Source: DATGQT01 sp033720695 (GTDB lineage Bacteria > Bacteroidota > Rhodothermia > Rhodothermales > Rubricoccaceae). Taken from it: 17,352 bases of DNA. Of this stretch, positions 5,433-13,543 are shown piece after piece (position 1 is the stretch's first letter; the number at the start of each line of letters is the position of its first letter). The notes under the pieces are model-generated. The model had not been told where the DNA came from. It made no database searches and worked only from the letters and a program-made list of their open reading frames with translations. Location: contig JAWWCA010000054.1 in NCBI GenBank assembly GCA_033720695.1, forward strand, positions 1 to 17,352. The letters are read 5' to 3'. The position numbers and the translations under genes were made by a program.

Positions 5433-8390
5433 TCATGCCTCGAGGATCTCGCGCAGGAACCGGCCGGTGTGGCTCTCCTCGACCGCCGCAACCGCCTCCG
5501 GCGTCCCCTCTGCCACGACGAACCCGCCGCGCCGCCCACCCTCGGGCCCGAGGTCGATCACCCAGTCGGCGCTCTTGATCACGTCGAGGTTGTGCTCGAC
5601 GAGGACGACGGAATGGCCGGCCTCGATGAGGGCGTTGAACGCGTCGAGCAACTTCCGGATGTCGTCGAAGTGGAGCCCCGTCGTGGGCTCGTCGAAGAGG
5701 TAGAGGGTGTGGCCCTGGTGTCGCTTGCCGAGGTGGGCCGCGAGCTTGACGCGCTGCGCCTCGCCGCCCGAGAGCGTGTTCGAGGGCTGGCCCAACGTGA
5801 GGTAGCCGAGCCCCACGTCCTGGAGCACCCGCAGCTTGTTGACGACGCGCCCCTGGTCCTCAAAGAACGCCACGGCCTCGTCAACGGTGAGGTCGAGGAT
5901 CTCGGCGACGTTCTTGCCGTGCCAGCGGATCTCGAGGACGTCCTGCTTGAACCGCGTGCCGTGGCACGCCTCGCACTCGAGGTAGAGGTCGGCGAGGAAC
6001 TGCATCTCCACCTGGACGGCGCCCTCGCCCTGGCACGTCTCGCAGCGCCCGCCGGGCACGTTGAACGAGAAGGTGCCAGGGGCGTAGCCGCGCACCTTCG
6101 CCTGGTGCGTGCCGGCCAGGAGGTCGCGGATGCCATCGAACGCCTTGACGTAGGTGACGGGGTTCGAGCGCGGGCTCTTCCCGATGGGCGACTGGTCCAC
6201 CATCTCGACGTGCTCGACGAGCCCGGCGCCGCGGAGGGCGTCGTGGGCGCCGAGCGTGCCGTCGTACTCGCCCCCTTTGAGCCGCCGCAGCGCCGCGTAG
6301 AGCGTGTCGTGGACGAGCGTGGACTTGCCCGAGCCCGAGACGCCCGTGACGACCGTGATCATGTCGAGGGGGAAGCGGACGTCGATGCGCTTGAGGTTGT
6401 GCTCGCGCGCGTGGAGCACCTCGAGGACGCGCTCGTCATCGACGGGCCGCCGCTGCTCCGGCACGGGGATCGTCTTGCGGCCGGAGAGGTAGGCGCCCGT
6501 GAGCGACGCCTCATCCTCCAGCACCTCGCTGTAGGTGCCCTGGAAGATCACCTCGCCGCCGAGCGCTCCCGAGCCGGGGCCGATGTCGATGATCTGGTCG
6601 GCCCGGCGCATCATCTGCTCGTCGTGCTCGACGACGAGGACGGAGTTGCCGAGGTCGCGGAGCCCTTCGAGGATGGTGATGAGGCGGTCGTTGTCGCGGG
6701 GGTGCAGGCCGACGGTGGGCTCGTCGAGGACGTAGAGCGATCCGACGAGGCTGGAGCCGAGGGAGGTGGCGAGGTTGATCCGCTGCGTCTCGCCGCCGGA
6801 GAGCGTCTGGGCGAGGCGGTCGAGCGAGAGGTAGTCGAGGCCGACCTCGACGAGGTACCCGAGCCGCTTCCGGATCTCCTCGAAGACGCGCCCGGCCACG
6901 GCGAGCTGGTACTCCGTCAAGTCGACGCCCTCGAAGAGCGTGAGGGCGTCGGCCGTCGTCAGCTCGCACACCTCGCCGATGTGGTACCACGCCGTCCCCT
7001 CGGCCTCGACGCCGAGGGCCGGCCCCTCGATCTTGACGTGGAGCGCCTCGGGGCGGAGGCGGTAGCCGTCGCACGTCGGGCACGTCGTGTAGCCGCGGAA
7101 GCGGGCGGCGTAGATGCGGTAATGCATCTTGTAGGCCTTCTTCTCCAGGAAGGCGAAGAAGCCGCGGACGCCGATGTAGTCGCCCTGGCCGCCCCAGACC
7201 AGCTTCTGGTGCGCCTCCGGGAGCGCGTGCCACGGCTTGTCGATGTCGAGGCCCTGCCGGGCCGCCATCCGGATGAGGTCCTTCTGGTAGCGCCCCCACT
7301 GCTCCGTCCGGAACGGTGCCACGGCGCCCTGCCGGATCGAGAGGTCGGGGTTCGGGACGACGAGGTTGGGGTCGATCCCCGGCACGCGGCCGAAGCCCTG
7401 GCAGACGGGGCAGGCGCCGAGCGGGGAGTTGAACGAGAACAGCTGCGGCGTCGGCTCCTCGAACACGACCCCGTCGCGCTCGAAGAGGGCCGAGAAGTCG
7501 AGCCGCTCGAACGGGCCTTCCTCCGGTGCCGTGATGACGACGGCGCGCTCGCCGCCCTCGCGGAAGGCCTGCTCGACGGAGTCGGCGAGGCGCGCCGTGA
7601 CGGCCTCGTCGTCCGGCCGCGTGGCGAGGCGGTCGACGAGCACGAGGAGCCGCGTCGCTGGCGTCTTGACGTCGCCGGGCTCGGTCTCTGTCAGGTCGAT
7701 CACCGCGGGTTGCTGCCCCTTCGCGGCCTGCTTCTCGGTGGGGAGCGCGAGGAGGCGGAAGAAGCCGCGGGCCCGCAGGGCCTCGAGCTCTTCCCCCTTC
7801 TTTCGCCCCTTGTGCTCGGGGAAGGGGAAGAGGAGGTAGAACCGCGTGCCTGGGGCAAGCGCTCGCTGGACCGCCTCCGCGACAGAGCGGGGCGAGTCCT
7901 TCGTGACGGGCAGCCCGGAGACCGGCGAGAGGGTCGTCCCGATGCGGGCGTAGAGGAGCCGGAGGTAGTCGTAGAGCTCGGTCTGGGTGGCGACGGTCGA
8001 GCGCGGGTTGCGCGTGCCCGTCTGCTGCTCGATGGCGATGGCCGGCGCGAGCCCCGTGATGAGGTCCACGTCCGGCTTGTCCATCCGCTCCAGGAACTGG
8101 CGCGCGTAGGCGCTGAGGCTCTCGACGTAGCGCCGCTGCCCCTCGGCGTAGATCGTGTCGAAGACGAGGCTCGACTTCCCCGAGCCCGACGGACCGGTCA
8201 CGACGACGAGCTTCTTCTTCGGGATCGTGAGGTCGAGGTCCTTGAGGTTGTGCTGCCGGGCCCCCTTGACGACGAGCTCGCGCCCGGTGAACCGCCGGGC
8301 GCCCCCGTTGCCGCTTGCCTTCCTGCTCGCCCCCTTCGGGCTGTGGCGCGCGTGCGTCTCAGCGCGGGCCTTTCGAGTGCTCTTCGCCAT
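5433..8390 (-). CDS. uvrA: Excinuclease ABC subunit UvrA (class lacking the first cysteine pair)
   Basis: This encodes 985 residues. UvrA is the damage-sensing ATPase of nucleotide excision repair; its dimer scans DNA and loads UvrB. Two ABC modules are complete. The first has Walker A GPSGSGKSS near residue 66, signature LSGGETQR near 530 and Walker B VLDEPTVGLH near 555. The second has GVSGSGKST near 682, LSGGEAQR near 871 and LFDEPTTGLH shortly after. The C-terminal zinc finger is intact (CETC near 781, CEAC near 804, spacing CX2CX19CX2C). The N-terminal zinc module is incomplete: GACPVC (near 326) is present, but where the partner CX2C is expected the sequence reads FERDGVVFEEP. From memory, this and the KLVWGGQGDYIG region resemble Bacteroidota UvrA. 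A basic tail of about 35 residues precedes the first strand. The ATG at 8390-8388 has no Shine-Dalgarno sequence. Confidence 0.97.
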   Translation of the reverse strand: MAKSTRKARAETHARHSPKGASRKASGNGGARRFTGRELVVKGARQHNLKDLDLTIPKKKLVVVTGPSGSGKSSLVFDTIYAEGQRRYVESLSAYARQFLERMDKPDVDLITGLAPAIAIEQQTGTRNPRSTVATQTELYDYLRLLYARIGTTLSPVSGLPVTKDSPRSVAEAVQRALAPGTRFYLLFPFPEHKGRKKGEELEALRARGFFRLLALPTEKQAAKGQQPAVIDLTETEPGDVKTPATRLLVLVDRLATRPDDEAVTARLADSVEQAFREGGERAVVITAPEEGPFERLDFSALFERDGVVFEEPTPQLFSFNSPLGACPVCQGFGRVPGIDPNLVVPNPDLSIRQGAVAPFRTEQWGRYQKDLIRMAARQGLDIDKPWHALPEAHQKLVWGGQGDYIGVRGFFAFLEKKAYKMHYRIYAARFRGYTTCPTCDGYRLRPEALHVKIEGPALGVEAEGTAWYHIGEVCELTTADALTLFEGVDLTEYQLAVAGRVFEEIRKRLGYLVEVGLDYLSLDRLAQTLSGGETQRINLATSLGSSLVGSLYVLDEPTVGLHPRDNDRLITILEGLRDLGNSVLVVEHDEQMMRRADQIIDIGPGSGALGGEVIFQGTYSEVLEDEASLTGAYLSGRKTIPVPEQRRPVDDERVLEVLHAREHNLKRIDVRFPLDMITVVTGVSGSGKSTLVHDTLYAALRRLKGGEYDGTLGAHDALRGAGLVEHVEMVDQSPIGKSPRSNPVTYVKAFDGIRDLLAGTHQAKVRGYAPGTFSFNVPGGRCETCQGEGAVQVEMQFLADLYLECEACHGTRFKQDVLEIRWHGKNVAEILDLTVDEAVAFFEDQGRVVNKLRVLQDVGLGYLTLGQPSNTLSGGEAQRVKLAAHLGKRHQGHTLYLFDEPTTGLHFDDIRKLLDAFNALIEAGHSVVLVEHNLDVIKSADWVIDLGPEGGRRGGFVVAEGTPEAVAAVEESHTGRFLREILEA

Positions 8391-8679
8391 GGATCGGGTG
8401 GGTGAAACAGGGCGCGAACGCGCCCGAGGGTGCGAAGATGCTACAGGCCCGGTGAAAGCTGCGTGACACCCCAGGCGACGGCTCTGATGGCACGCCGTGG
8501 GATGTCACTCCCCGAGGGCCCAAGCGCCGCTCGGACGGTCGGCTGTAGCGGTCCAGCTACGATTCTGGGAAAGTGAAGGCGGCGCTGGCAACTCCAGTGT
8601 TTTTGCATTATCTATACGGGTGGAGCAAAACCTCGACGCGGCGCGTATACGCTGCAGAACCAACCCCGCGCTTAAGCCC
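8391..8679. promoter_or_regulatory. Divergent intergenic region of uvrA and the sorting-domain gene, with a long-loop dyad
   Basis: This 289-bp region separates divergent starts. GTGACA (8463-8468) and TGTCAC (8503-8508) are reverse complements, and adjacent CCC/GGG triplets extend the pairing after one mismatch. An AT-rich patch at 8599-8618 (GTTTTTGCATTATCTATACG) stands out from the GC-rich surroundings, about 60 bp upstream of the plus-strand TTG start, and is the likeliest place for a promoter. It does not match TAnnTTTG well. I see no convincing uvrA promoter and no small gene here. Confidence 0.4.
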
Positions 8680-9069
8680 TTGCCCCTCCGTTACGCCCTC
8701 GTGCTCACCGCCGTCCTCGCGCTGGGGACCGTGGCCCCTGCCGCCGCTCAGGAGGCACGGGAAGGTGCGGCAGCGGCGTACGTCGGGCCCGAGCAGATGC
8801 CCAACGGCTACCTCCTCGAGCCCGTCCAGCCGAACCCCTTCTCGACGACGGCGACGGTTGGCTTCGCTGTGACGCGCGCGCAGCGCGTCGACCTCGCGCT
8901 CTACGACGCCCTCGGCCGCCGCGTCCGGACACTCTACTCCGGCAGTCTCGAGCCCAACGCCCGCGTGGAGACGCAGATCAACGGGCGCACCCTGCCGAGC
9001 GGGCTCTACCTCGTCCGCCTCTCCGGCACCGGCTTCTCCACGACCCGCCGCGTGACGCTGCTCCGCTGA
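8680..9069 (+). CDS. Small secreted protein consisting almost only of a T9SS type A sorting domain
   Basis: The chosen TTG start gives 129 residues. Residues 1-24 form a clear Sec signal peptide: a short basic start (PLRYA), a hydrophobic core (LVLTAVLALGTVA) and an AAAQ-type cleavage site. After about 20 linker residues the rest is a full type A T9SS C-terminal domain. It shows QPNPFSTTATVGFAV, then VDLALYDALGRRVRTLYSG, then LPSGLYLVRLSGTGFSTTRRV, ending at LLR, which matches the por-secretion tail pattern. T9SS substrates cross the outer membrane by this signal, usually carrying a large cargo domain in front; here there is none. The open frame extends back to 8497, but that part would place about 60 hydrophilic residues before the signal peptide, so I reject it. 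A strong terminator follows 21 nt after the stop, so the gene seems monocistronic. Confidence 0.75.
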   Translation: MPLRYALVLTAVLALGTVAPAAAQEAREGAAAAYVGPEQMPNGYLLEPVQPNPFSTTATVGFAVTRAQRVDLALYDALGRRVRTLYSGSLEPNARVETQINGRTLPSGLYLVRLSGTGFSTTRRVTLLR

Positions 9070-9090
9070 CGCCCGGCCTCGCTCTCTCGT

Positions 9091-9134
9091 CCGCGCCCCC
9101 TACCGACTCCCGGTTAGGGGGCGCGGTCTATTTT
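9091..9134 (+). terminator. Strong rho-independent terminator
   Basis: A perfect 12-bp stem, CCGCGCCCCCTA (9091-9102) with TAGGGGGCGCGG (9115-9126), is extended inward by CCG/CGG across a one-base bulge. It is followed by TCTATTTT (9127-9134). It begins 21 nt after the stop of the sorting-domain gene and ends 26 bp before the SET gene start, so it insulates one from the other. Confidence 0.85.
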
Positions 9135-9160
9135 CTCGGCGTCCTCCTATCCACCGCCCC

Positions 9161-9667
9161 ATGCCGCCCCCCCTCTCTCCCTTCGCGAACGGGACGATCC
9201 GTGTCGTGCAGGATCCCACCCGAGGGGCCCTGCTCCTCACCATGCGCCCGCTTCGCGCAGGCCAGCGCGTCTATACGATCAAGGAGTTCCGGGTGGGGCC
9301 ATCCCCCACCGTCCACAGCATCCAGGTGGGGCCTGGCGCACACGCGGACGGGCTCGGGCTCGTCGCCTCTCTCAACCACTCCTGCGACCCGGGGCTGGCC
9401 GTGGACACCGAGGCCATGGTGCTCGTCGCCCTTCGCGACCACACTGCCGGCGAGGAGCTGACGTACTTCTACCCCTCGACGGAGTGGGTGATGACGAACC
9501 CGTTCGCGTGCCACTGCGGTGCGCCGCAATGCGTGGGTGTGGTGGCCGGCGCGAAGTTCCTCCCTGCGGCGGTCCTCGGCCGCTACGTCGTCAGCCCGCA
9601 CGTCCGCGATCTCCTCCTCGCCGAGGTGTCTGCGCCGCTGGTCGTCACCGAGCCCGCGGCGGTTTGA
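9161..9667 (+). CDS. SET-domain protein with post-SET zinc motif (putative protein-lysine methyltransferase)
   Basis: This encodes 168 residues. SET proteins use S-adenosylmethionine to methylate lysine side chains. The core signature is visible: LNHSCDP at residues 71-77 (the NHSC motif that closes the pseudoknot), GEELTYFY at 97-104 with the likely catalytic Tyr104, and a post-SET CXCX4C (Cys117, Cys119, Cys124 in CHCGAPQC). The post-SET cysteines plus Cys75 of NHSC could bind one zinc. The N-terminal cofactor region is weaker: TRGALLLTMRPLRAGQ keeps an RG and the AGQ turn but not a full GXG. In the second motif Phe103 replaces the Asp common in GEELTYDY. No signal peptide is seen, so it should be cytoplasmic. 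The ATG at 9161 follows a C-rich leader. The substrate is unknown; ribosomal or DNA-binding proteins are possibilities known for other bacterial SET enzymes. Confidence 0.85.
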   Translation: MPPPLSPFANGTIRVVQDPTRGALLLTMRPLRAGQRVYTIKEFRVGPSPTVHSIQVGPGAHADGLGLVASLNHSCDPGLAVDTEAMVLVALRDHTAGEELTYFYPSTEWVMTNPFACHCGAPQCVGVVAGAKFLPAAVLGRYVVSPHVRDLLLAEVSAPLVVTEPAAV

Positions 9668-9785
9668 GAGGTGCTGGCGGGCGGCCACGCTGCCGTCGCG
9701 GTCCGAGCCGAGGTCCCGCGTGGGTCGAGCCTGTTTTTCTGAGGACCCCGCATCATTCCGCGTGGTCTCGCCGTTCCTCGGGCCT

Positions 9786-11897
9786 ATGGCCTTCCTCAAC
9801 CCCCTCGTCCTGCTCGGGCTCGCCGCGGCGGCGATCCCGCTCATCATCCACCTCTTCAACTTCCGCCGTCCGAAGCGGGTGGACTTCTCCTCGCTCGCCT
9901 TCCTCCGAGAGCTGGAGAAGCGGACGATGCGGCGCGTGCGGATCCGGCAGTGGCTTCTGCTGGCTCTGCGGACCCTCGCCATCGTGTGCCTCGTCCTCGC
10001 CTTCGCGCGGCCGACGCTCGTGAGCGCGTGGGAGGGCGTCTTCGGCAGGCGGGCGCCGGCGGCCGTCGCCCTCGTCCTCGACAACTCGCTCTCGATGACG
10101 CAGCGCGACGCGCAGGGCGCCTACCTCGACCAGGGGAAGGCGCTCGCCGAGGCCCTCGCCGAGGCCGCCCAGCCAGGCGACGAGCTGTTCCTCGTCCAGA
10201 CCGCGCCGCCGCCGGGGCGCGCACCCGCCGCCTTCGCCTCGGCCGAGCCCGCCCTCGACGCCATCGAAGACGTCGAAACGGCGCCGGGCGCTCTCACGAT
10301 CACCGACGCCCTCGCCCGCGCCGGCAGCCTCCTCGAAGGGGCACAGAACCCCGTCCGCGAGCTCTTCCTGATCACCGACCTCCAGGAGAGCACCCTCGCG
10401 GACTCTGTCTCGTCCGTGCTCCCCGAGGGGATGGCGCTGACGCTGCTGCCCCTCGGCGAGCGCGCCCACACCAACGCGGCCGTGACCGATGTCGAGGTCG
10501 TGAGCCAGATCGTCGAGCCGGGCCGGCCGGTGGCGCTGGAGGCCACGCTCGTCCGCTACGGTGACGCCGTAGAAGGCTATGCCGTCAGCGTCTTTCTCGA
10601 CGGCCAGCGCGTGGCGCAGACGACGGCGGACCTCCCCGAGCGCACCCCCACAGCGGTCCGCTTCTCGTTCACGCCCCCCCGGCGTGGGTGGCTCCGGGGC
10701 GAGGTTCGCCTCGCCCCCGACGATGCCGAGTGGGACGACGTGCGCTACTTCGCGCTCCACGTTCCTGAGGCCCAGCGCGTCCTCGTCGTCCAAGGCGACG
10801 GCGCGCGAGCCGACCTCGTCACGCTCGCGCTCGGCCTCGCTGCCGAGCGCGGCGCCCTCGACGTGGACCGAGTGGATGAGGGTGCCCTCACCTCCGCCGG
10901 CATCGACGACTACGATGCCGTAGCGCTGGTGGGGCCTCGCGACCTGTCGAGCGGCGAGGTGGCGCTGCTGGCGCGGTACGTGAGCGGCGGCGGCGGCCTT
11001 CTCCTCTTCCCGGGAACCGAGGCTCCCGCCCTCAACCCTCTCCTCACGGCCCTCGGCGCGGGCACCCTCGACAGCTTCCTCGGACGGCTCGGTGGCCCCT
11101 CCCTCGGCGGCTTCGGGCGGACCGATCTGGATCACCCGCTCTTCGAAGGGATCTTCGACGATGCCTCCCGGCCTCAGATTGAGAGCCCGGAGGTCTCCTA
11201 CGCTGCCCGCTACACCCCCGGCGGTGACGAAAACACGCTGATCGCGCTCGCAGGGGGGACGCCGTTTCTCCAAGAGATCCGCCACGGCGAAGGCCGCGCC
11301 CTCCTCTACACCGTCGCCCCCGAGCCACGTTGGAGCGACTTCCCCGTCCGTGGGCTGTTCGTCCCGCTCCTCTACCGCTCCACCGTCTCCGTCGCGGCCA
11401 GCGACGCAGGATCAACGTCCCTCACAGCGGGCGAGGGCGGCACGCTCCGCGTGGAGGACGTGACCGGCGGGGCGCCACTGCGGCTCGTCGCGCCGGAGGG
11501 CGAGGAGTGGACGCCCGCGCAACGGACGGTGCCGGGCGGCGTGGTGCTGGAGGTCGGCGAGGCCGTCGCCGCGCCGGGCCTCTACGACGTAATGCAGGGC
11601 GACATCCTGCTCCGGCGCGTCGCCGTCAACCTCGACCCGCGGGAGTCCGACCTCGCCGTGCTTTCGGCGCGGGCGGCACAGGAGCAGCTCGAAGCCGCCA
11701 CCGGGGCCGAGGTGCGCGTGCTCGACGCGGCCGGTGGGGCGGGGCTGGCGGCGGCCGAGCGGCTGCGCACCGAGCGGGCGGGCGTGGAGTTGTGGAACGT
11801 GTTCCTCGCCCTCGCCCTCGCCTTCCTCGTCGCTGAGATGCTCGTCGCGATGCGGTGGCGACCGGAGCAAGCGGACCGGCAGGCCGTGGCCGCGTAG
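9786..11897 (+). CDS. BatA-domain membrane protein with von Willebrand factor A and glutamine-amidotransferase-like domains
   Basis: This encodes 703 residues from the ATG at 9786; the frame is open back to 9519, but the family begins at MAFLNPLVLLGLAAAAIPLI. The N-terminal BatA domain has two membrane helices (about 4-24 and 56-75) flanking the hallmark HLFNFRRPKRVDFSSLAFL. A vWA-like domain follows with a MIDAS-type DXSXS (Asp99, Ser101, Ser103 in LVLDNSLSM), so metal binding is plausible. A beta-rich middle leads to a GATase1-like region at about 331-420 (RVLVVQGDGAR, YDAVALVGP, YVSGGGGLLLFPG). A last membrane helix at about 670-690 precedes a short cytoplasmic tail, so most of the protein faces the periplasm. 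Such proteins are widespread in Bacteroidota, sometimes near MoxR/Bat clusters; no moxR, batB or DUF58 gene is in this window. The function is not established. Confidence 0.9.
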   Translation: MAFLNPLVLLGLAAAAIPLIIHLFNFRRPKRVDFSSLAFLRELEKRTMRRVRIRQWLLLALRTLAIVCLVLAFARPTLVSAWEGVFGRRAPAAVALVLDNSLSMTQRDAQGAYLDQGKALAEALAEAAQPGDELFLVQTAPPPGRAPAAFASAEPALDAIEDVETAPGALTITDALARAGSLLEGAQNPVRELFLITDLQESTLADSVSSVLPEGMALTLLPLGERAHTNAAVTDVEVVSQIVEPGRPVALEATLVRYGDAVEGYAVSVFLDGQRVAQTTADLPERTPTAVRFSFTPPRRGWLRGEVRLAPDDAEWDDVRYFALHVPEAQRVLVVQGDGARADLVTLALGLAAERGALDVDRVDEGALTSAGIDDYDAVALVGPRDLSSGEVALLARYVSGGGGLLLFPGTEAPALNPLLTALGAGTLDSFLGRLGGPSLGGFGRTDLDHPLFEGIFDDASRPQIESPEVSYAARYTPGGDENTLIALAGGTPFLQEIRHGEGRALLYTVAPEPRWSDFPVRGLFVPLLYRSTVSVAASDAGSTSLTAGEGGTLRVEDVTGGAPLRLVAPEGEEWTPAQRTVPGGVVLEVGEAVAAPGLYDVMQGDILLRRVAVNLDPRESDLAVLSARAAQEQLEAATGAEVRVLDAAGGAGLAAAERLRTERAGVELWNVFLALALAFLVAEMLVAMRWRPEQADRQAVAA

Positions 11898-11910
11898 GCA
11901 CGCACGCGGC
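11889..11910 (+). terminator. Stem-loop spanning the stop codon of the BatA-domain gene
   Basis: GCCGCGT (11889-11895) and ACGCGGC (11904-11910) are perfect reverse complements around 8 nt, and the TAG stop (11895-11897) lies at the loop edge. Only TTC follows, so it is at best a weak terminator. Confidence 0.35.
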
Positions 11911-11983
11911 TTCGAGGGTAGAGATCGTGCGCGCGCGCCGCCCTCCCTACCGGTCTTAACAGTGGGCTATCCTCATTTCACGT

Positions 11984-11991
11984 ATGTTCCT
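11984..11991 (+). promoter_or_regulatory. Possible -7 promoter box upstream of hflX
   Basis: TATGTTCC fits the Bacteroidota -7 consensus TAnnTTTG at four of six fixed positions. It lies about 43 bp before the hflX start, in a less GC-rich patch after the BatA-domain gene. No clear -33 TTTG is found at the right distance. Confidence 0.25.
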
Positions 11992-12033
11992 GGGGCAGCG
12001 AGCAACTGGGCCCGGGCGCCGCGCGTTCTGCCG

Positions 12034-13524
12034 ATGCACATGGCGGCGCACACCCTCCGGGCTCCCGCGCCGCACGCCCTGCCCCCCCACCTGCAACCTC
12101 CTCATTTGACCGACCGCCCTCTCGTCTCTCGGACGACCCACGCCGCATCCGATAGGATCCCGAAGGAAACCGCCATCCTCGTCGGCGTTCAGACGCCGGA
12201 TCAGACCGACTACGACCTCCAAGACGGGCTCGACGAGCTCGCCCTCCTCGCCGACACGGCAGGGGCGGAGGTCTACGCCCGCGTCACGCAGTCGCTCGCG
12301 CGCATCTCGGCCCCGACCTACGTCGGGAAGGGGAAGGTCGAGGAGCTGAAGCGGCTCGTGGACCGCGCCGAGGCCGACCTCGTCATCTTCGACGACGACC
12401 TCACGCCCGTCCAGCAGCGGAATCTGGAGAAGGCGCTGAAGTGCAAGCTCCTCGACCGCTCCGCCCTCATCCTCGACATCTTCGCCCGCAACGCGCGCAC
12501 GGCCACCGCGCGCACGCAGGTGGAGCTCGCCCAGCTCGAGTACCTCCGCAGCCGCCTCACGCGGCAGTGGACCCACCTCGAACGACAGAAGGGCGGCATC
12601 GGCATGCGCGGGCCCGGTGAAACGCAGATCGAGACGGACCGCCGCCTCATCGGGAACCGCATCGCCGTGCTCAAGGGGCAGCTCGAAAAGATCGACCGGC
12701 AGCGGACGACCCAGCGCAAGGGGCGCAACGAGATGACCCGCGTCTCCCTCGTCGGCTACACGAACGCGGGCAAGAGCACGCTCATGAACGCGCTCGCCGA
12801 CGCCAGCGTGCTCGCCGAGAACCGCCTCTTCGCCACGCTCGACGCCACGACGCGGCAGGTCTCTCTCGCCCCCAACAAGCCGGTCCTCCTCTCGGACACC
12901 GTCGGCTTCATCCGGAAGCTCCCGCACCGGCTCATCGAGAGCTTCAAGAGCACGCTGGACGAGGTCCGCGAGAGCGACGTGCTCCTCCACATCGTGGACG
13001 CGAGCCACCCCCACTTCGAGGACCACATCCGCGTCGTCCGCCAGACGCTCAAGGAGCTCGGCGCCCTCGACAAGCCTACGCTCATCGTCTTCAACAAGGT
13101 GGACGTGCTGGAGGAGCGCGGGCTCATCGCGTCGCTGCGCGCCGAGTTCGAGCACGCCGCCTTCGTCTCGGCGCTCCGTGGGATCGGGCTCGACGAGCTC
13201 CGGGCCCAGCTCCTCGCCCTGATCGAGAGCGACTACGTGGTGTGCGACGCGCTCCTCCCCGTGCGGGAGGCGAAGAGCTACGCGTACCTCCGCAGCGTCG
13301 CCGAGGTGCTCGCCGAGCGCACCCTCCTCGCCCAGGACTACGGCGAGACCGTGCCGGCCCTCCGCCTCCGCTACCGCGCCTCCGCGAAGAACGCGCCCGA
13401 GTTGGCGCGCATGCTCGCCCGCTTCGAGCACCTCGTGCCCGTCGCGGCGCTCGGTGGCGACGGCGCACTCGAGGATGCGACGCTCGGCGACGAGCCCTCG
13501 GCGCCTTCTGCGAAGAGAGAATGA
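12034..13524 (+). CDS. hflX: GTPase HflX, ribosome-splitting/rescue factor
   Basis: This encodes 496 residues. HflX is a GTPase that binds the 50S subunit and splits stalled or heat-damaged ribosomes. The N-terminal domain has PTYVGKGKVEELKRLV and the VIFDDDLTPVQQRNLEKAL segment. The linker holds the HflX hallmark GGIGMRGPGETQIETDRR. The G domain follows: G1 GYTNAGKST at about 241-249, the switch Thr in FATLDATTRQ, G3 DTVGFIRKLPH, G4 NKVD and G5 near SAL. A C-terminal domain of about 90 residues ends in an acidic tail. The start is uncertain: ATG codons at 12034 and 12040 are in frame, and a TTG at 12106 would remove a Pro/His-rich 24-residue stretch. It follows the BatA-domain gene by 136 bp and precedes the CBS gene by 141 bp, so separate transcription is possible. 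No hfq or hflKC gene is adjacent. Confidence 0.95.
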   Translation: MHMAAHTLRAPAPHALPPHLQPPHLTDRPLVSRTTHAASDRIPKETAILVGVQTPDQTDYDLQDGLDELALLADTAGAEVYARVTQSLARISAPTYVGKGKVEELKRLVDRAEADLVIFDDDLTPVQQRNLEKALKCKLLDRSALILDIFARNARTATARTQVELAQLEYLRSRLTRQWTHLERQKGGIGMRGPGETQIETDRRLIGNRIAVLKGQLEKIDRQRTTQRKGRNEMTRVSLVGYTNAGKSTLMNALADASVLAENRLFATLDATTRQVSLAPNKPVLLSDTVGFIRKLPHRLIESFKSTLDEVRESDVLLHIVDASHPHFEDHIRVVRQTLKELGALDKPTLIVFNKVDVLEERGLIASLRAEFEHAAFVSALRGIGLDELRAQLLALIESDYVVCDALLPVREAKSYAYLRSVAEVLAERTLLAQDYGETVPALRLRYRASAKNAPELARMLARFEHLVPVAALGGDGALEDATLGDEPSAPSAKRE

Positions 13525-13543
13525 ACCCTCGACGCCTTCATTC
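13519..13543 (+). terminator. Perfect 7-bp inverted repeat spanning the hflX stop codon
   Basis: GAATGAA (13519-13525) and TTCATTC (13537-13543) are perfect reverse complements around an 11-nt loop; the TGA stop (13522-13524) is inside the left arm. The arms are AT-rich against the local composition, which makes chance less likely, but no T-run follows. Confidence 0.35.

Noticed and set aside
5427..8405. Plus-strand open frame of 992 codons opposite uvrA
   Set aside because: It mirrors uvrA almost exactly and its product is an Arg/Glu/Val/Leu-rich sequence with no domain. Long antisense frames are expected opposite GC-rich genes with GC-biased third positions.
8497..8679. Upstream extension of the sorting-domain protein to an earlier start
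   Set aside because: It would put about 60 polar residues before an obvious signal peptide, and it crosses the AT-rich promoter-like patch.
9161..9667. The SET gene as recent transfer from a eukaryote or contamination
   Set aside because: Base composition, start context and neighbouring genes match the rest of the window; nothing in the sequence itself marks recent transfer.
9519..9785. Upstream extension of the BatA-domain gene
   Set aside because: The extension overlaps the SET gene and is Arg/Ser-rich; the BatA family begins at the MAFLNP start at 9786.
11734..12033. Upstream extension of hflX into the BatA-domain gene
   Set aside because: It overlaps the end of the previous gene in another frame and has no HflX similarity.
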